From positions 434,001-498,000 of the forward strand of contig NZ_JAAVTX010000001.1 of NCBI RefSeq assembly GCF_012163145.1: a stretch of 64,000 nucleotides of DNA. Reading direction: 5' to 3'. This DNA comes from Falsiroseomonas frigidaquae (lineage in GTDB: Bacteria; Pseudomonadota; Alphaproteobacteria; Acetobacterales; Acetobacteraceae). Numbering within the stretch: position 1 is the stretch's first letter; each line of letters opens with the position of its first letter. The position numbers and the translations under genes are program-made. The notes beneath the pieces were generated by a model, which saw only the letters and a list, made by a program, of their open reading frames with translations, was not told the DNA's origin and did no database searches. Positions 48,720 through 57,048 of this stretch are shown here, piece after piece.

Positions 48720-50000
48720 ATGTCCATGACGTTCGCCGACCTCTCCCTCGCGCCGCCCCTGCTGCGCGCGCTGGCCGAGGAGGGCTATTCCACCCCCACC
48801 CCGATCCAGGCCCGCTCGATCCCGCTGCTGCTGCAGGGCCGCGACCTGCTGGGCATGGCGCAGACCGGCACCGGCAAGACCGCCGCCTTCGCGCTGCCGC
48901 TGCTGCATCGCCTAGCCGCGACGCCTCGCCCGGCCCCCATGGGCGGCGCACGAATCCTGGTCCTGGCCCCGACCCGTGAACTCGTCTCCCAGATCGCCGA
49001 CGGCTTCGAGAGCTTCGGGCGCCACCTGCAGCCCAGCGTGACGACGATCTTCGGTGGCGTCAGTCAGTTCCACCAGGTCAATGCGCTCAAGGCCGGGGTC
49101 GACATCATCGTGGCCGCGCCGGGGCGGTTGCTGGACCTGATCAACCAGGGCCTCTGCGACCTGTCGCAGCTTGAGGCGCTGGTGCTGGATGAGGCGGACC
49201 AGATGCTCGACATGGGCTTCGCCAAGCCGATCGAGCGCATCGTCGCGACGCTGCCGAAGGATCGGCACACATTGCTGTTCTCGGCCACGATGCCAAAATC
49301 CATCGCAGCCCTGGCCGAAAGCCTGCTGCGCGAGCCGGAGAAGGTCGAGATCGCGCCGCCCTCCACCACCGTCGAGCGCATCGAGCAGTCGGTCATGTTC
49401 GTCGATGCGGCCGACAAGAAAGCGGCGCTGCTGGCGCTGCTGCGGCAGCCGGGGATCGGCCAGGCCGTGGTCTTCACCCTGCAGAAGACCATCGCCAACG
49501 AGGTCTGCGCCTTCATCACGGAGGCCGGAATCACGGCCGACGCGCTGCATGGCAACAAATCGCAGGGCCAGCGGGAGCGCGCTCTGGAGGCCTTCCGCAC
49601 CGCCGCCGTGCAGGTGCTGGTGGCGACGGATATCGCCGCGCGTGGCATCGACGTCGATACCGTCACGCATGTCTTCAACCATGACCTGCCGAGCCTGCCG
49701 GAGAGCTATGTCCACCGCATCGGCCGCACCGGCCGCGCGGGACGCAGCGGCGTGGCCATTACGCTCTGCGATGCCGAGCAGCGGGCCTGGCTGCGGGATG
49801 TGGAGCGGGAAATCGGCCGCGCCCTGACCGTGCAGGCCGATCACCCATGGCATTCGGAAGCGGCGAAAAACTCGACCCTGCGTCCCCCCGTGCTGGGCGG
49901 CGCGCCGGTCAAGGAGATCCGCCCGCAGGAGAAGCGCGAGCGCAAGGTCTGGACCGAGGAAGAGAAGCTCATGGCACGGGCAGCGGCCAAGGCGGCCTGA
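48720..50000 (+). CDS. DEAD-box RNA helicase (RhlE-like)
   Basis: The 426-residue protein shows all DEAD-box motifs: Q motif YSTPTPIQARSIPLLLQG, Walker A MAQTGTGKTAAFALP, APTRELV, VAAPGRLLDL, DEADQMLDMGF, LLFSATMP, then domain 2 with AVVFTLQK, VATDIAARGIDV and SYVHRIGRTGRAG. The C-terminal basic tail (KEIRPQEKRERKVWTEEE) is RhlE-like. It remodels RNA in ribosome assembly or decay. GGAGG lies 12 bases before ATG 48720 but only 6 before an in-frame TTG at 48714, so TTG may be the real start. Confidence 0.95.
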   Translation: MSMTFADLSLAPPLLRALAEEGYSTPTPIQARSIPLLLQGRDLLGMAQTGTGKTAAFALPLLHRLAATPRPAPMGGARILVLAPTRELVSQIADGFESFGRHLQPSVTTIFGGVSQFHQVNALKAGVDIIVAAPGRLLDLINQGLCDLSQLEALVLDEADQMLDMGFAKPIERIVATLPKDRHTLLFSATMPKSIAALAESLLREPEKVEIAPPSTTVERIEQSVMFVDAADKKAALLALLRQPGIGQAVVFTLQKTIANEVCAFITEAGITADALHGNKSQGQRERALEAFRTAAVQVLVATDIAARGIDVDTVTHVFNHDLPSLPESYVHRIGRTGRAGRSGVAITLCDAEQRAWLRDVEREIGRALTVQADHPWHSEAAKNSTLRPPVLGGAPVKEIRPQEKRERKVWTEEEKLMARAAAKAA

Positions 50001-50087
50001 CAATCGCTAATCAGGCTGGCGGGGCGGCCCACAGGGGCAAGCCCCCGTCGGCCTTGGCCATCCCCGCCCGTGCCTGACCGGTAGGCC

Positions 50088-50116
50088 GGTGATCAGTAGG
50101 CGGGTGATCAGTAGGC
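50088..50116. repeat. 15-bp tandem duplication at gene end
   Basis: GGTGATCAGTAGGC stands at 50088-50101 and again at 50103-50116. The second copy contains the stop codon of the leftward gene, so the repeat duplicates its last codons just downstream. Likely a slippage product. Confidence 0.6.
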
Positions 50117-50815
50117 CGGGTCGACTCCGCTCGCCAGATAGGCCGCCTTGGCCCCCTCAGCGTTCAGCGCCGCGAGGAATGCCTCCGCGGCGGCGCGGTT
50201 CGGCGACTGCGGCATCACCGCGGCCGAGAAGGACGAGACCTGCTGGAACGCCTCCGGGAACTTGCCGACGACTTCGATGCCGGGGACGACCAGCAGCTCG
50301 CTCACCTGCTGCACCGCAAGATCCGCCTCGCCGGTCACCAGCTTTTCCGCGGTGAAGCCGGCCGGGATCACCGTGGCGCGGCTGCGCACCGCATCGCCGA
50401 TGCCGAGCTGATCGATCACCTTCTCGAAGTGGATGCCACTGGCCCCCGCCCGGGAATACGCAATGGACCGTGCCTGCAGCAGTGCCGCCTTGAATTCCTC
50501 GACCGAGCCGATCGCCGGAAGCGCCGCACCACGCGCCGCGGCCAGACCAAGACGGGAATGCGCCACCTCCACCCGCGTTGCCGGATCGACCTTGCCTTGC
50601 GCGACCAGCTCGTCCATCGAGGCCTTGATCAACACCAGCACGTCGGCCTGCTCACCCGCTGCGACCTTGGTCATGATCAGCGTGGTCGGCACCCAGTCCA
50701 CGGCCACCCGGTTCCCGGTGCTCGCCTCGTACTCCGCCACGATGCCGCCCTCGAAGGCGCCGCGCACCGCGAGGCCGGACAGGATCCGTAGGGTAACGCC
50801 TGGTTCTTTGCTCAT
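50108..50815 (-). CDS. ModA-like substrate-binding protein without signal peptide
   Basis: The 235-residue protein has the type II periplasmic-binding fold of ModA-like proteins: TLRILSGLAVRGAFEGGIVA, VAAGEQADVLVLIKASMDEL, SRLGLAAARGAALPAIGSVE, EFKAALLQARSIAYSRAGAS, GEADLAVQQVSELLVVPGIE. A typical ModA starts with an export signal; here the protein begins directly MSKEPGVTLRIL, and no better upstream start encodes a hydrophobic segment. It may be cytosolic or act as a stand-alone sensor. No ABC permease or ATPase lies next to it. Confidence 0.85.
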   Translation of the reverse strand: MSKEPGVTLRILSGLAVRGAFEGGIVAEYEASTGNRVAVDWVPTTLIMTKVAAGEQADVLVLIKASMDELVAQGKVDPATRVEVAHSRLGLAAARGAALPAIGSVEEFKAALLQARSIAYSRAGASGIHFEKVIDQLGIGDAVRSRATVIPAGFTAEKLVTGEADLAVQQVSELLVVPGIEVVGKFPEAFQQVSSFSAAVMPQSPNRAAAEAFLAALNAEGAKAAYLASGVDPAY

Positions 50816-51080
50816 ATGTCCTGCATCTCCTCCGATGGGTTCAGGCTGGCTCGGTATCGGCCTGGTGGCAGTGGCCCCTGGCTTCGACCGGCGACAGCGT
50901 TCTTGAGTTCGGTTTCGTCGGATCACGGGCCGGGGTCAAGTTTCCTGCCCGCTTGCCACCATCCTGGCATCGCGCCTGGCCGGGGAGCTTGGCATGGACG
51001 GGAAATGGTCGAAGATGCGCGCGCGCCGGTGAAGGCCGGGGCACCCGATCGGAACGCCAGCCAGCAACAAGGTCCCCGCA

Positions 51081-51749
51081 ATGCCCTGCCGCATCGTGCT
51101 CCTGCACGCCACGCCCGTCGCCATGCAACCGATCCAGTCCGCCTTCGCCGAAAGCTGGCCCGAGGCGGAGATCGTCAACCTGTTGGACGATGGGCTCTCC
51201 ATCGACCGGGCGCGTGAATCCGAACTGACCGAGGCGATGATCGAGCGTTTCGTCGACTTCGGAAGCTACGGCCATCGCATGGGCGCGGACGGCATCCTGG
51301 TAACCTGCTCCGCCTTCGGCCCGGCGATCGATCGCATGATCGAGGCGCTTCCGATCCCCGTGTTGAAGCCGAACGAGGCGATGTTCCAGGCGGCGATCGC
51401 CCAGGGCGGACGCGTCGGCATGCTGGCGACCTTCGGGCCATCCGTCGGCACGATGACGGAGGAATTCGACGAATTCGTCGCCCGCAGCGGCCAGAAGGCG
51501 AGCCTGAGCACGGTGCTGGTGGCGGATGCGATGGACCTGCTGAGGAAGGGCGATGCGGATTCGCACAACCGTCTCGTTGCCGCGCGTGCCCCGGAACTCG
51601 CCGACCACGATGCCATCATGCTCGCGCACTTCTCCACCTCCCGCGCCGCGGATGCGGTCCGCCGGGTGGTGGACGTGCCGGTGCTGACCGCACCCCATGC
51701 CGCCGTGACGCGGATGCGCGAGATGATCGAGGCGCGCGCGGGAAGCTGA
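51081..51749 (+). CDS. Asp/Glu racemase-family protein
   Basis: The 222-residue protein has the two-Cys-type racemase fold: CRIVLLHATPVAMQPIQSAF, then DGILVTCSAFGPAIDRMIEA with one catalytic Cys (TCSAFG), GGRVGMLATFGPSVGTMTEE, and HDAIMLAHFSTSRAADAVRR. In the second half the usual Cys position reads MLAHFST, so only one of the two catalytic cysteines is present; a decarboxylase or isomerase of the arylmalonate type is as likely as a racemase. It lies divergent to the ModA-like gene. Confidence 0.8.
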   Translation: MPCRIVLLHATPVAMQPIQSAFAESWPEAEIVNLLDDGLSIDRARESELTEAMIERFVDFGSYGHRMGADGILVTCSAFGPAIDRMIEALPIPVLKPNEAMFQAAIAQGGRVGMLATFGPSVGTMTEEFDEFVARSGQKASLSTVLVADAMDLLRKGDADSHNRLVAARAPELADHDAIMLAHFSTSRAADAVRRVVDVPVLTAPHAAVTRMREMIEARAGS

Positions 51750-51791
51750 CCGGTCTGGCCGGCTCCCGCCGCTTTTCATGCAGGCCGCCCG

Positions 51792-52868
51792 CTAATCGTT
51801 GGCGGCCCGCAGCGCCGCGCAGACCGCATCCGTCACCTGCCGCGTCGTCGCCTTGCCGCCGAGGTCCGGCGTGTGCAGCGCGGGGTCCGCCGTCACCCGC
51901 TCCACCGCACGCATCAGCCGGTCGGCTGCCGGCTTCTCGCCCAGATGCTCCAGCATCATCGCCGCGGTCCAGAAGGTGGCGACGGGGTTGGCGATGCCCT
52001 TGCCGGTGATGTCGAAGGCGGAGCCGTGGATCGGCTCGAACATCGAGGGTGCGTCGCGTTCCGGGTTGATATTGGCGGTCGGCGCGATGCCGAGCGAACC
52101 CGCCAGCGCCGCGGCCAGGTCGGACAGGATATCGGCGTGCAGGTTCGACGCCACGATGGTGTCGATGCTGCCCGGCTTCATCACCATCCGCATGGTCATC
52201 GCATCCACCAGCATCTTGTCCCAGGTCACGTCGGGGAATTCGGCGGCGACCTCGGCCGCGATCTCGTCCCACATCACCATCGCGTGGCGCTGGGCGTTGG
52301 ATTTCGTGACGACCGTCAGCAGCTTGCGCGGCCGGCCCTGGGCCAGGCGGAAGGCATAGCGCATGATGCGCTGCACGCCGGCGCGGGTCATCACGGAGAC
52401 GTCCTGCGCCACCTCGATCGGCAGGCCACGATGAACGCGGCCACCGACGCCGGAATACTCGCCCTCGGAATTCTCGCGCACGATCACCCAGTCGAGCTCA
52501 GGGCCGGAGACGTTGCGGAGCGGGCTGGTGATGCCGGGCAGCACGCGGGTGGGCCGGACATTGGCGTATTGATCGAGCGGCTGGCAGATCGCGAGCCGCA
52601 GGCCCCACAGGGTGACATGGTCCGGGATGTCCGGCGCGCCGACCGCGCCGAACAGGATGGCATCATAGGCGCGAAGCTGGTCGGCGCCGTCGGCCGGCAT
52701 CATCACGCCGTGCCGGCGGTAGTAGTCCGAGCCCCAGTCGAAATCGGTGAAATCGAGCGTGAAGCCGCCATCGCGTTCGACGCAGACCTTCAGCGCCTCG
52801 ACCCCCGCGGCGATCACCTCGGGCCCGATGCCATCCCCGCCCATCGCCGCGATCCGGTAGCTGCGCAT
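51792..52868 (-). CDS. tartrate/D-malate dehydrogenase family (isopropylmalate dehydrogenase superfamily)
   Basis: The 358-residue NAD-dependent decarboxylating dehydrogenase begins YRIAAMGGDGIGPEVIAAG, followed by DFTDFDWGSDYYRRHGVMMP, the substrate loop VRPTRVLPGITSPLRNVSGP, VIVRENSEGEYSGVGGRVHR, KSNAQRHAMVMWDEIAAEVA, MVMKPGSIDTIVASNLHADI and the adenine loop IHGSAFDITGKGIANPVATF. The ENSEGEYSGVGG segment and lack of the leuB-type loop point to tartrate dehydrogenase/decarboxylase. GGAG lies 7-8 bases before ATG 52868. The divergent GntR gene is the likely regulator. Confidence 0.92.
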   Translation of the reverse strand: MRSYRIAAMGGDGIGPEVIAAGVEALKVCVERDGGFTLDFTDFDWGSDYYRRHGVMMPADGADQLRAYDAILFGAVGAPDIPDHVTLWGLRLAICQPLDQYANVRPTRVLPGITSPLRNVSGPELDWVIVRENSEGEYSGVGGRVHRGLPIEVAQDVSVMTRAGVQRIMRYAFRLAQGRPRKLLTVVTKSNAQRHAMVMWDEIAAEVAAEFPDVTWDKMLVDAMTMRMVMKPGSIDTIVASNLHADILSDLAAALAGSLGIAPTANINPERDAPSMFEPIHGSAFDITGKGIANPVATFWTAAMMLEHLGEKPAADRLMRAVERVTADPALHTPDLGGKATTRQVTDAVCAALRAAND

Positions 52869-52887
52869 CTCGTTCTCCTTCCCCGCC

Positions 52888-52952
52888 ATGCCCTGGCGCC
52901 CAATCTTGGCGCAATGTCCTGGCGCCATGTCCCGGCGCCATGTCCCGGCACG
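52888..52952. repeat. 13-bp minisatellite, five units, in divergent promoter region
   Basis: Five 13-bp units run from 52888 to 52952, with ATGTCCCGGCGCC and ATGTCCTGGCGCC as the best copies (units 3-5) and two diverged units. They fill one third of the 184-bp gap between the tartrate-type dehydrogenase and the GntR regulator. Copy-number change would alter promoter spacing. Confidence 0.7.
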
Positions 52953-53052
52953 CCCGCATCCATGCGAGGCAACTTGCCGCCGCCGGCAAAAGAGGTCAAT
53001 TGGTGAAGCCCCAGCTTGCATGGAAGCTGGGGCCGCGGCGACGAGGTGGCCG

Positions 53053-53748
53053 ATGATCAGGATGAGGCACGCGGCGGAAGCCACCCGACCCTCCCTCGTG
53101 GAGAGCGCCTATGAGGCGTTGAAGGCCGCGATCCGGAACAACGTCTTCGCGCCCGGCTACCAGGGATCGGAACAGGAAATCGCCCTGCAGCTCGGCATGA
53201 GCCGGACGCCGGTGCATGAGGCGATCATCCGGTTGCAGGAAGAAGGCCTGGTCCGCGTGCTGCCGCGCCGCGGCGTCGTGGTCTGCGCGCTCTCGCCCGA
53301 GGATATGCGCGAAATCTACGAGGTGATCGTGGCGCTGGAGACCGCGGCGGCGGCGCTGATCGCAGAGATGCCCGCCGATGCCCGGGCGCCCATCGCCGCG
53401 GAACTTGATGCGGTGAATGCCGCGATGGAGGCGGCGCTGGCCCGGGACGACCTGGTCGCCTGGGCGGAGGCCGATGGCCGGTTCCACCAGCTTCTCGTGG
53501 CGCGCAGCGGCAATGCCCGCCTGGCGCGCCTGTTCGGCACGATCATGGACCAGTCGCATCGGGCGCGCATGCTGACGCTGCGGCTGCGGCCCAGGCCGAC
53601 CGTCTCGGTGGAGGAGCATCGCGGCATCGTGGCGGCGATCCGGCACGGCGCGGCGGAGGAAGCGCATGCGCGCGCGAAGGCGCATCGCCTGCGGGCGCGC
53701 CAGCAATTGCTGCCGCTGCTTGCCTCCCTCGGCATGCGCCACCTCTGA
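53053..53748 (+). CDS. GntR-family regulator, FCD subfamily
   Basis: The 231-residue protein has the winged helix ESAYEALKAAIRNNVFAPGY, QGSEQEIALQLGMSRTPVHE, AIIRLQEEGLVRVLPRRGVV and then the helical FCD ligand domain with MREIYEVIVALETAAAALIA, DGRFHQLLVARSGNARLARL and EEHRGIVAAIRHGAAEEAHA; the metal-binding His residues of FCD are present. It would sense a hydroxy- or dicarboxylic acid and control the divergent dehydrogenase. GAGG lies 6-7 bases before ATG 53053. Confidence 0.92.
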   Translation: MIRMRHAAEATRPSLVESAYEALKAAIRNNVFAPGYQGSEQEIALQLGMSRTPVHEAIIRLQEEGLVRVLPRRGVVVCALSPEDMREIYEVIVALETAAAALIAEMPADARAPIAAELDAVNAAMEAALARDDLVAWAEADGRFHQLLVARSGNARLARLFGTIMDQSHRARMLTLRLRPRPTVSVEEHRGIVAAIRHGAAEEAHARAKAHRLRARQQLLPLLASLGMRHL

Positions 53749-53759
53749 ACCGCTGCGGG

Positions 53760-54179
53760 TCAGGGAAGCGTCGCTTCGCCCTGGCCCAAGGCGGCGCGCC
53801 CTGCCCTGCCGACGTCGATGTGGGCCGGCGCGGGCGCCCGCGGCGCCGCCAGAAGGCCCATCGCCACATAGCCGCCAATCGCGGTGCCGATGCCACCCGC
53901 GGCGAAGATGACGATCGCCAGCAGCCAGTCGATCGGCCCGCCCAGATCGGCGGGCGAGGAGCTGGTGACCGCGAACATCGCCGTCACCGCGACCACGCCG
54001 CCCAGCAGGCCCAGCAGTTCGGCCCGCAGCATGCGCCCCGCGACGATGCCGCGGTCGTGCAGCAGCACGATGGCGAGCCCGAGCGGGGCCAGCACGCAGA
54101 ATGCCGCGATGGGCCAGACCGCCCAGCCCAGCATCTCCTGGAAGACGGCGACGAGGGTCCAGATCTCGAGGTCCTTCAT
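53760..54179 (-). CDS. small membrane protein, DUF5368-like
   Basis: The 139-residue protein has three membrane helices: VFQEMLGWAVWPIAAFCVLA, AELLGLLGGVVAVTAMFAV and LLAIVIFAAGGIGTAIGGYV, with a soluble C-terminus. It stands 18 bases downstream of the flavoprotein gene in the same direction. DUF5368 proteins are commonly paired with sulfide-quinone-reductase-like oxidoreductases, so it may be its membrane partner. Confidence 0.75.
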   Translation of the reverse strand: MKDLEIWTLVAVFQEMLGWAVWPIAAFCVLAPLGLAIVLLHDRGIVAGRMLRAELLGLLGGVVAVTAMFAVTSSSPADLGGPIDWLLAIVIFAAGGIGTAIGGYVAMGLLAAPRAPAPAHIDVGRAGRAALGQGEATLP

Positions 54180-54197
54180 GGCGATTCTCCTCCCGGC

Positions 54198-55511
54198 TCA
54201 GGCGCGGCCGCGCAGCATGGCAAGGTAGGTCGGCTTCAGGCCGATCTCCTTGATGATCCAGGTGATCCACAATTCCTCGAGCGGCGCGATCACCCCGGGG
54301 AAGGACGGCACCAGATTGTCGTCGTAGTCGAACTCCACCAGCATCGCCCGGCCGATCCGCGTGATCATGGGGCAGGAGGTATAGCCGTTGTAGCGCGCCG
54401 GGCTTTCGCGCCCCTGGATCGTCGCGACCAGATGGTCCACCGCGACCGGCACCTGCCATTTCACGCTGGCCGCGGTCTTGCCCTTGGGCACGCCGGCGAC
54501 GTCGCCGACGCAGAACACCTCGGGGAATCGCGCATGGCGCAGCGTGAAGCGGTCCACCTCCGCCCAGCCATCGGCCGCGAAGGGGCCGCTGCGCCACGCC
54601 AGCGGCGAATTGCGGACCACCGCCGGCGCGCGCATCGGCGGGACCACGTTGATGAAATCGTAGCCCAGTTCCTGGTCGCCTTGCGGCGTGCGGAAGGTGG
54701 CGATGCGCCGGCCCGGGTCGATGGCGCGCAGCACGTGGTCGTGGTTCACCCGGATGCCGCGGTCCGCGTAGAGCATCCGCAGCTTCTCCGCCACGATGGG
54801 CACGGAGAACAGCGCGCGGTTATGCGCGTTGTAGACCAGCTCCGCCCGCCCGCGGGTGCCGCGCCGGCGCAGCACGTCATCGGTCAGGAAGGCGTATTTC
54901 AGCGGCGCGCCGGCGCATTTCATCTCCGTCGCCGGGCGCAGGAACAGGGCCGTGCCGCCCCGGTCGGCGAAGTCCGACATCGCCCGCCAGGTGGCCGCCG
55001 CCTGCTCCGCCCCGGCATAGACACTGCCGAGCCCGTCGCGGCCGATGCGCGCCACATCCATGCCCTCGATCGCCGCGTAGTCGAGCTGCAAGCCGGTGGC
55101 GACGACCAGGTAGTCATAGCTCACCCGCCCACCGGCTTCGGTGGTGACGCTGCGGCCGACCGGGTCGATCTCGGCCGCAGCCTGTTCGATCAGCATGACC
55201 CGGCTCGCGACATGGTCCCGCGTCGCCGAGGTGACGTAGCCCGCATCCTTCAGCCCCGCCGCGACCAGGGTCAGCCCGGGCTGGTAAAGATGCTCCCGCC
55301 GCCGGTCGATCAGCGTGATCTCGGCGCCATCGAGGCGCTGCGCGAGGCGGGAGGCGGCGGCCAGGCCAGCGGCGCCGGCACCGATGATGACGATGCGCGC
55401 GCGGGTCCGCAGCGGTGCCTCGCCAAGCGCCGGGGGCGCCGGCGCCAGGCCCAGCGCGGCGGCGGCGGCCAGCAGCCTGCGCCGGCTCAGCGCAGCCCGG
55501 GGCTGGAACAT
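54198..55511 (-). CDS. Tat-exported sulfide:quinone oxidoreductase-like flavoprotein
   Basis: The 437-residue FAD protein carries a twin-arginine signal (ALSRRRLLAAAAALGLAPAP) and the FAD-binding loop RIVIIGAGAAGLAAASRL. Further SQR/FCSD-type features are EHLYQPGLTLVAAGL, YDYLVVATGLQLDYAAIEGM, ATEMKCAGAPLKYAFLTDD, and FPEVFCVGDVAGVPKGKTAA. Cysteines lie in KCAGAP and SCPMITRIG as in FCSD-like enzymes. ATG 55511 has AGGAGG 9 bases upstream; ATG 55520 would touch it. It would oxidise sulfide in the periplasm and feed the respiratory chain. Confidence 0.88.
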   Translation of the reverse strand: MFQPRAALSRRRLLAAAAALGLAPAPPALGEAPLRTRARIVIIGAGAAGLAAASRLAQRLDGAEITLIDRRREHLYQPGLTLVAAGLKDAGYVTSATRDHVASRVMLIEQAAAEIDPVGRSVTTEAGGRVSYDYLVVATGLQLDYAAIEGMDVARIGRDGLGSVYAGAEQAAATWRAMSDFADRGGTALFLRPATEMKCAGAPLKYAFLTDDVLRRRGTRGRAELVYNAHNRALFSVPIVAEKLRMLYADRGIRVNHDHVLRAIDPGRRIATFRTPQGDQELGYDFINVVPPMRAPAVVRNSPLAWRSGPFAADGWAEVDRFTLRHARFPEVFCVGDVAGVPKGKTAASVKWQVPVAVDHLVATIQGRESPARYNGYTSCPMITRIGRAMLVEFDYDDNLVPSFPGVIAPLEELWITWIIKEIGLKPTYLAMLRGRA

Positions 55512-55587
55512 GGCCTTCATCCTCCTGCCAAGGCGCGCCTGTCCGGCGCCTTCACACCTACGAATATATGAAATCGCGCGCAGGACC

Positions 55588-55601
55588 TTGCGCCAGATCA
55601 A
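55588..55601. promoter_or_regulatory. FNR/FixK-type box
   Basis: TTGCGCCAGATCAA fits the alphaproteobacterial FNR/FixK consensus TTGAY-N4-RATCAA at all but two positions. It lies 77 bases before the flavoprotein start and in the gap to the divergent HdeD-like gene. The hemN box shares the core CCAGATCAA. Confidence 0.55.
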
Positions 55602-55725
55602 TAACCACCTCCGGCACGACCGCCCATGGGCGCCCGCACCGCTTCCGGAAGATCCTGGGCGGGGCTATGCTGCGACGCGATGGCAGCCGCTTCCTGGCAG
55701 AGGCCCTCCCTGCTCAAGGCGCGTG

Positions 55726-57048
55726 ATGCTGAAACTGGCCTTCCTGTTGATCGGGTCGCAGGCCTTCAAATCCCAATGGCACGTCCTGTCCACGCTCGGG
55801 GCGGCGCTGGTCCTGGCGGCCGGCGGCATCGCGCTATGGGCATCCGATCGCGCCGTGCTGCTGGCCGGCGAGGCTGCCGGCCTGCTGCTCGCCGTCATCG
55901 GGCTGCTCACCTTGGCCGGCGCCGCATCGCGGCAGGCGCGGATGGTCGCGCTCCTCAAGCCGCTCGGCCTCATCGTGATCGGCGCGCTGATCCTGGATTG
56001 GCCGGTGGATACGCGGATCGCCCTGCCCGTGCTGTTCAGCATCGCCTTCGCCTTCGACGGCATCGGCCGCATCGCCACCGCACTGGTGGTGCGCCTGCCG
56101 CGCTGGCGATCGGCCGTGACCTTCGGACTGGCGGAACTGACCGCCGCCGCCCTGATCCTCGCCGAATGGCCGCTGCCGCACAGCCGCAGCCTGGCGCTGT
56201 GCATCGGCATCGTCCTTGCCCTCGCAGGCTGGCTGCTGATCCGCTTCGGCCTGATGCTCCGCACCCTGGACAGCGAGGTCGCCATCCTCAACCTGCCGAT
56301 CTTCGGCGGCCGCGGCTGGTTCGACAGCGCCCCGGTGCTGGTCGGGACCGGCGAGGGGGACATCGCCGAACACCCGATGACGGTGCATGTCTGGACGCCG
56401 GCCGGCTGCATCGTGGCGCCGGAACGCCGCCTGCTGATCGATCGCTACGTCGCCGCCGTGGATGCCGATGGCGTGGTTTCCACCGGCCATGCGGCGCTGG
56501 AGATGGGGGCGGGTCTCTACATCAGCCACTATCCGGCGGTGGAGTTGCAGCGATCCGGCAGCCAGTTCCTGGCCTCGCTGCGCGGCACCGCCGAGAACGA
56601 CCTGAAGGGGCTGTTCCAGCCCTCCTACGCGCATGAATCCGACTGGTGGTGCCCGGCCGACGCCCAGGTCATCTTCCGCAACTACAACCCGCGGCGGCTG
56701 CGCGCCTTCTGGGCCGGCTACCGGCAGGACGATACCTACAACCTGACGAACCGGAACTGCGCCGTGGTCGTCGCCCATGCGCTGGAAGCGGCGCTGGAGG
56801 GTTCGCTGCACACCCGCTTCCCCTGGGCGCGGCTCGTGCTGCTGCTGGCCAATCCCGACATCTGGATCGCCGCGATGATCCGCAGCCGCGCCCATCTCGG
56901 CACATGGACGCCCGGCATGACCCTGGACTACGCGCGCACCCTGGCGCGGATCGTCGAGCAGCGCGACTACGCCTGGAGCGCCCGCCTGCGCGATTTCCTC
57001 CGGCGGCTGCGACCGGGCGGCACCCGTCGCGGCGCGGCTGCGGCATGA
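55726..57048 (+). CDS. HdeD-like membrane protein fused to permuted papain-like (LRAT/NlpC-type) domain
   Basis: Residues 20-180 of this 440-residue protein form six membrane helices in three pairs (STLGAALVLAAGGIALWAS, GLLLAVIGLLTLAGAA, KPLGLIVIGALILDW, ELTAAALILAEWPL), the DUF308/HdeD layout. The second half is soluble: MTVHVWTPAGCIV, GHAALEMGAGLYISHYPAVE with H255 and H268, and YNLTNRNCAVVVAHALEAAL with N344-C345. The order His then Asn-Cys matches permuted NlpC/P60-LRAT peptidases or acyltransferases. ATG 55726 is the first Met before the membrane part; there is no clear ribosome-binding site. ATGA coupling to the MFS gene suggests a shared envelope function. Confidence 0.75.
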   Translation: MLKLAFLLIGSQAFKSQWHVLSTLGAALVLAAGGIALWASDRAVLLAGEAAGLLLAVIGLLTLAGAASRQARMVALLKPLGLIVIGALILDWPVDTRIALPVLFSIAFAFDGIGRIATALVVRLPRWRSAVTFGLAELTAAALILAEWPLPHSRSLALCIGIVLALAGWLLIRFGLMLRTLDSEVAILNLPIFGGRGWFDSAPVLVGTGEGDIAEHPMTVHVWTPAGCIVAPERRLLIDRYVAAVDADGVVSTGHAALEMGAGLYISHYPAVELQRSGSQFLASLRGTAENDLKGLFQPSYAHESDWWCPADAQVIFRNYNPRRLRAFWAGYRQDDTYNLTNRNCAVVVAHALEAALEGSLHTRFPWARLVLLLANPDIWIAAMIRSRAHLGTWTPGMTLDYARTLARIVEQRDYAWSARLRDFLRRLRPGGTRRGAAAA

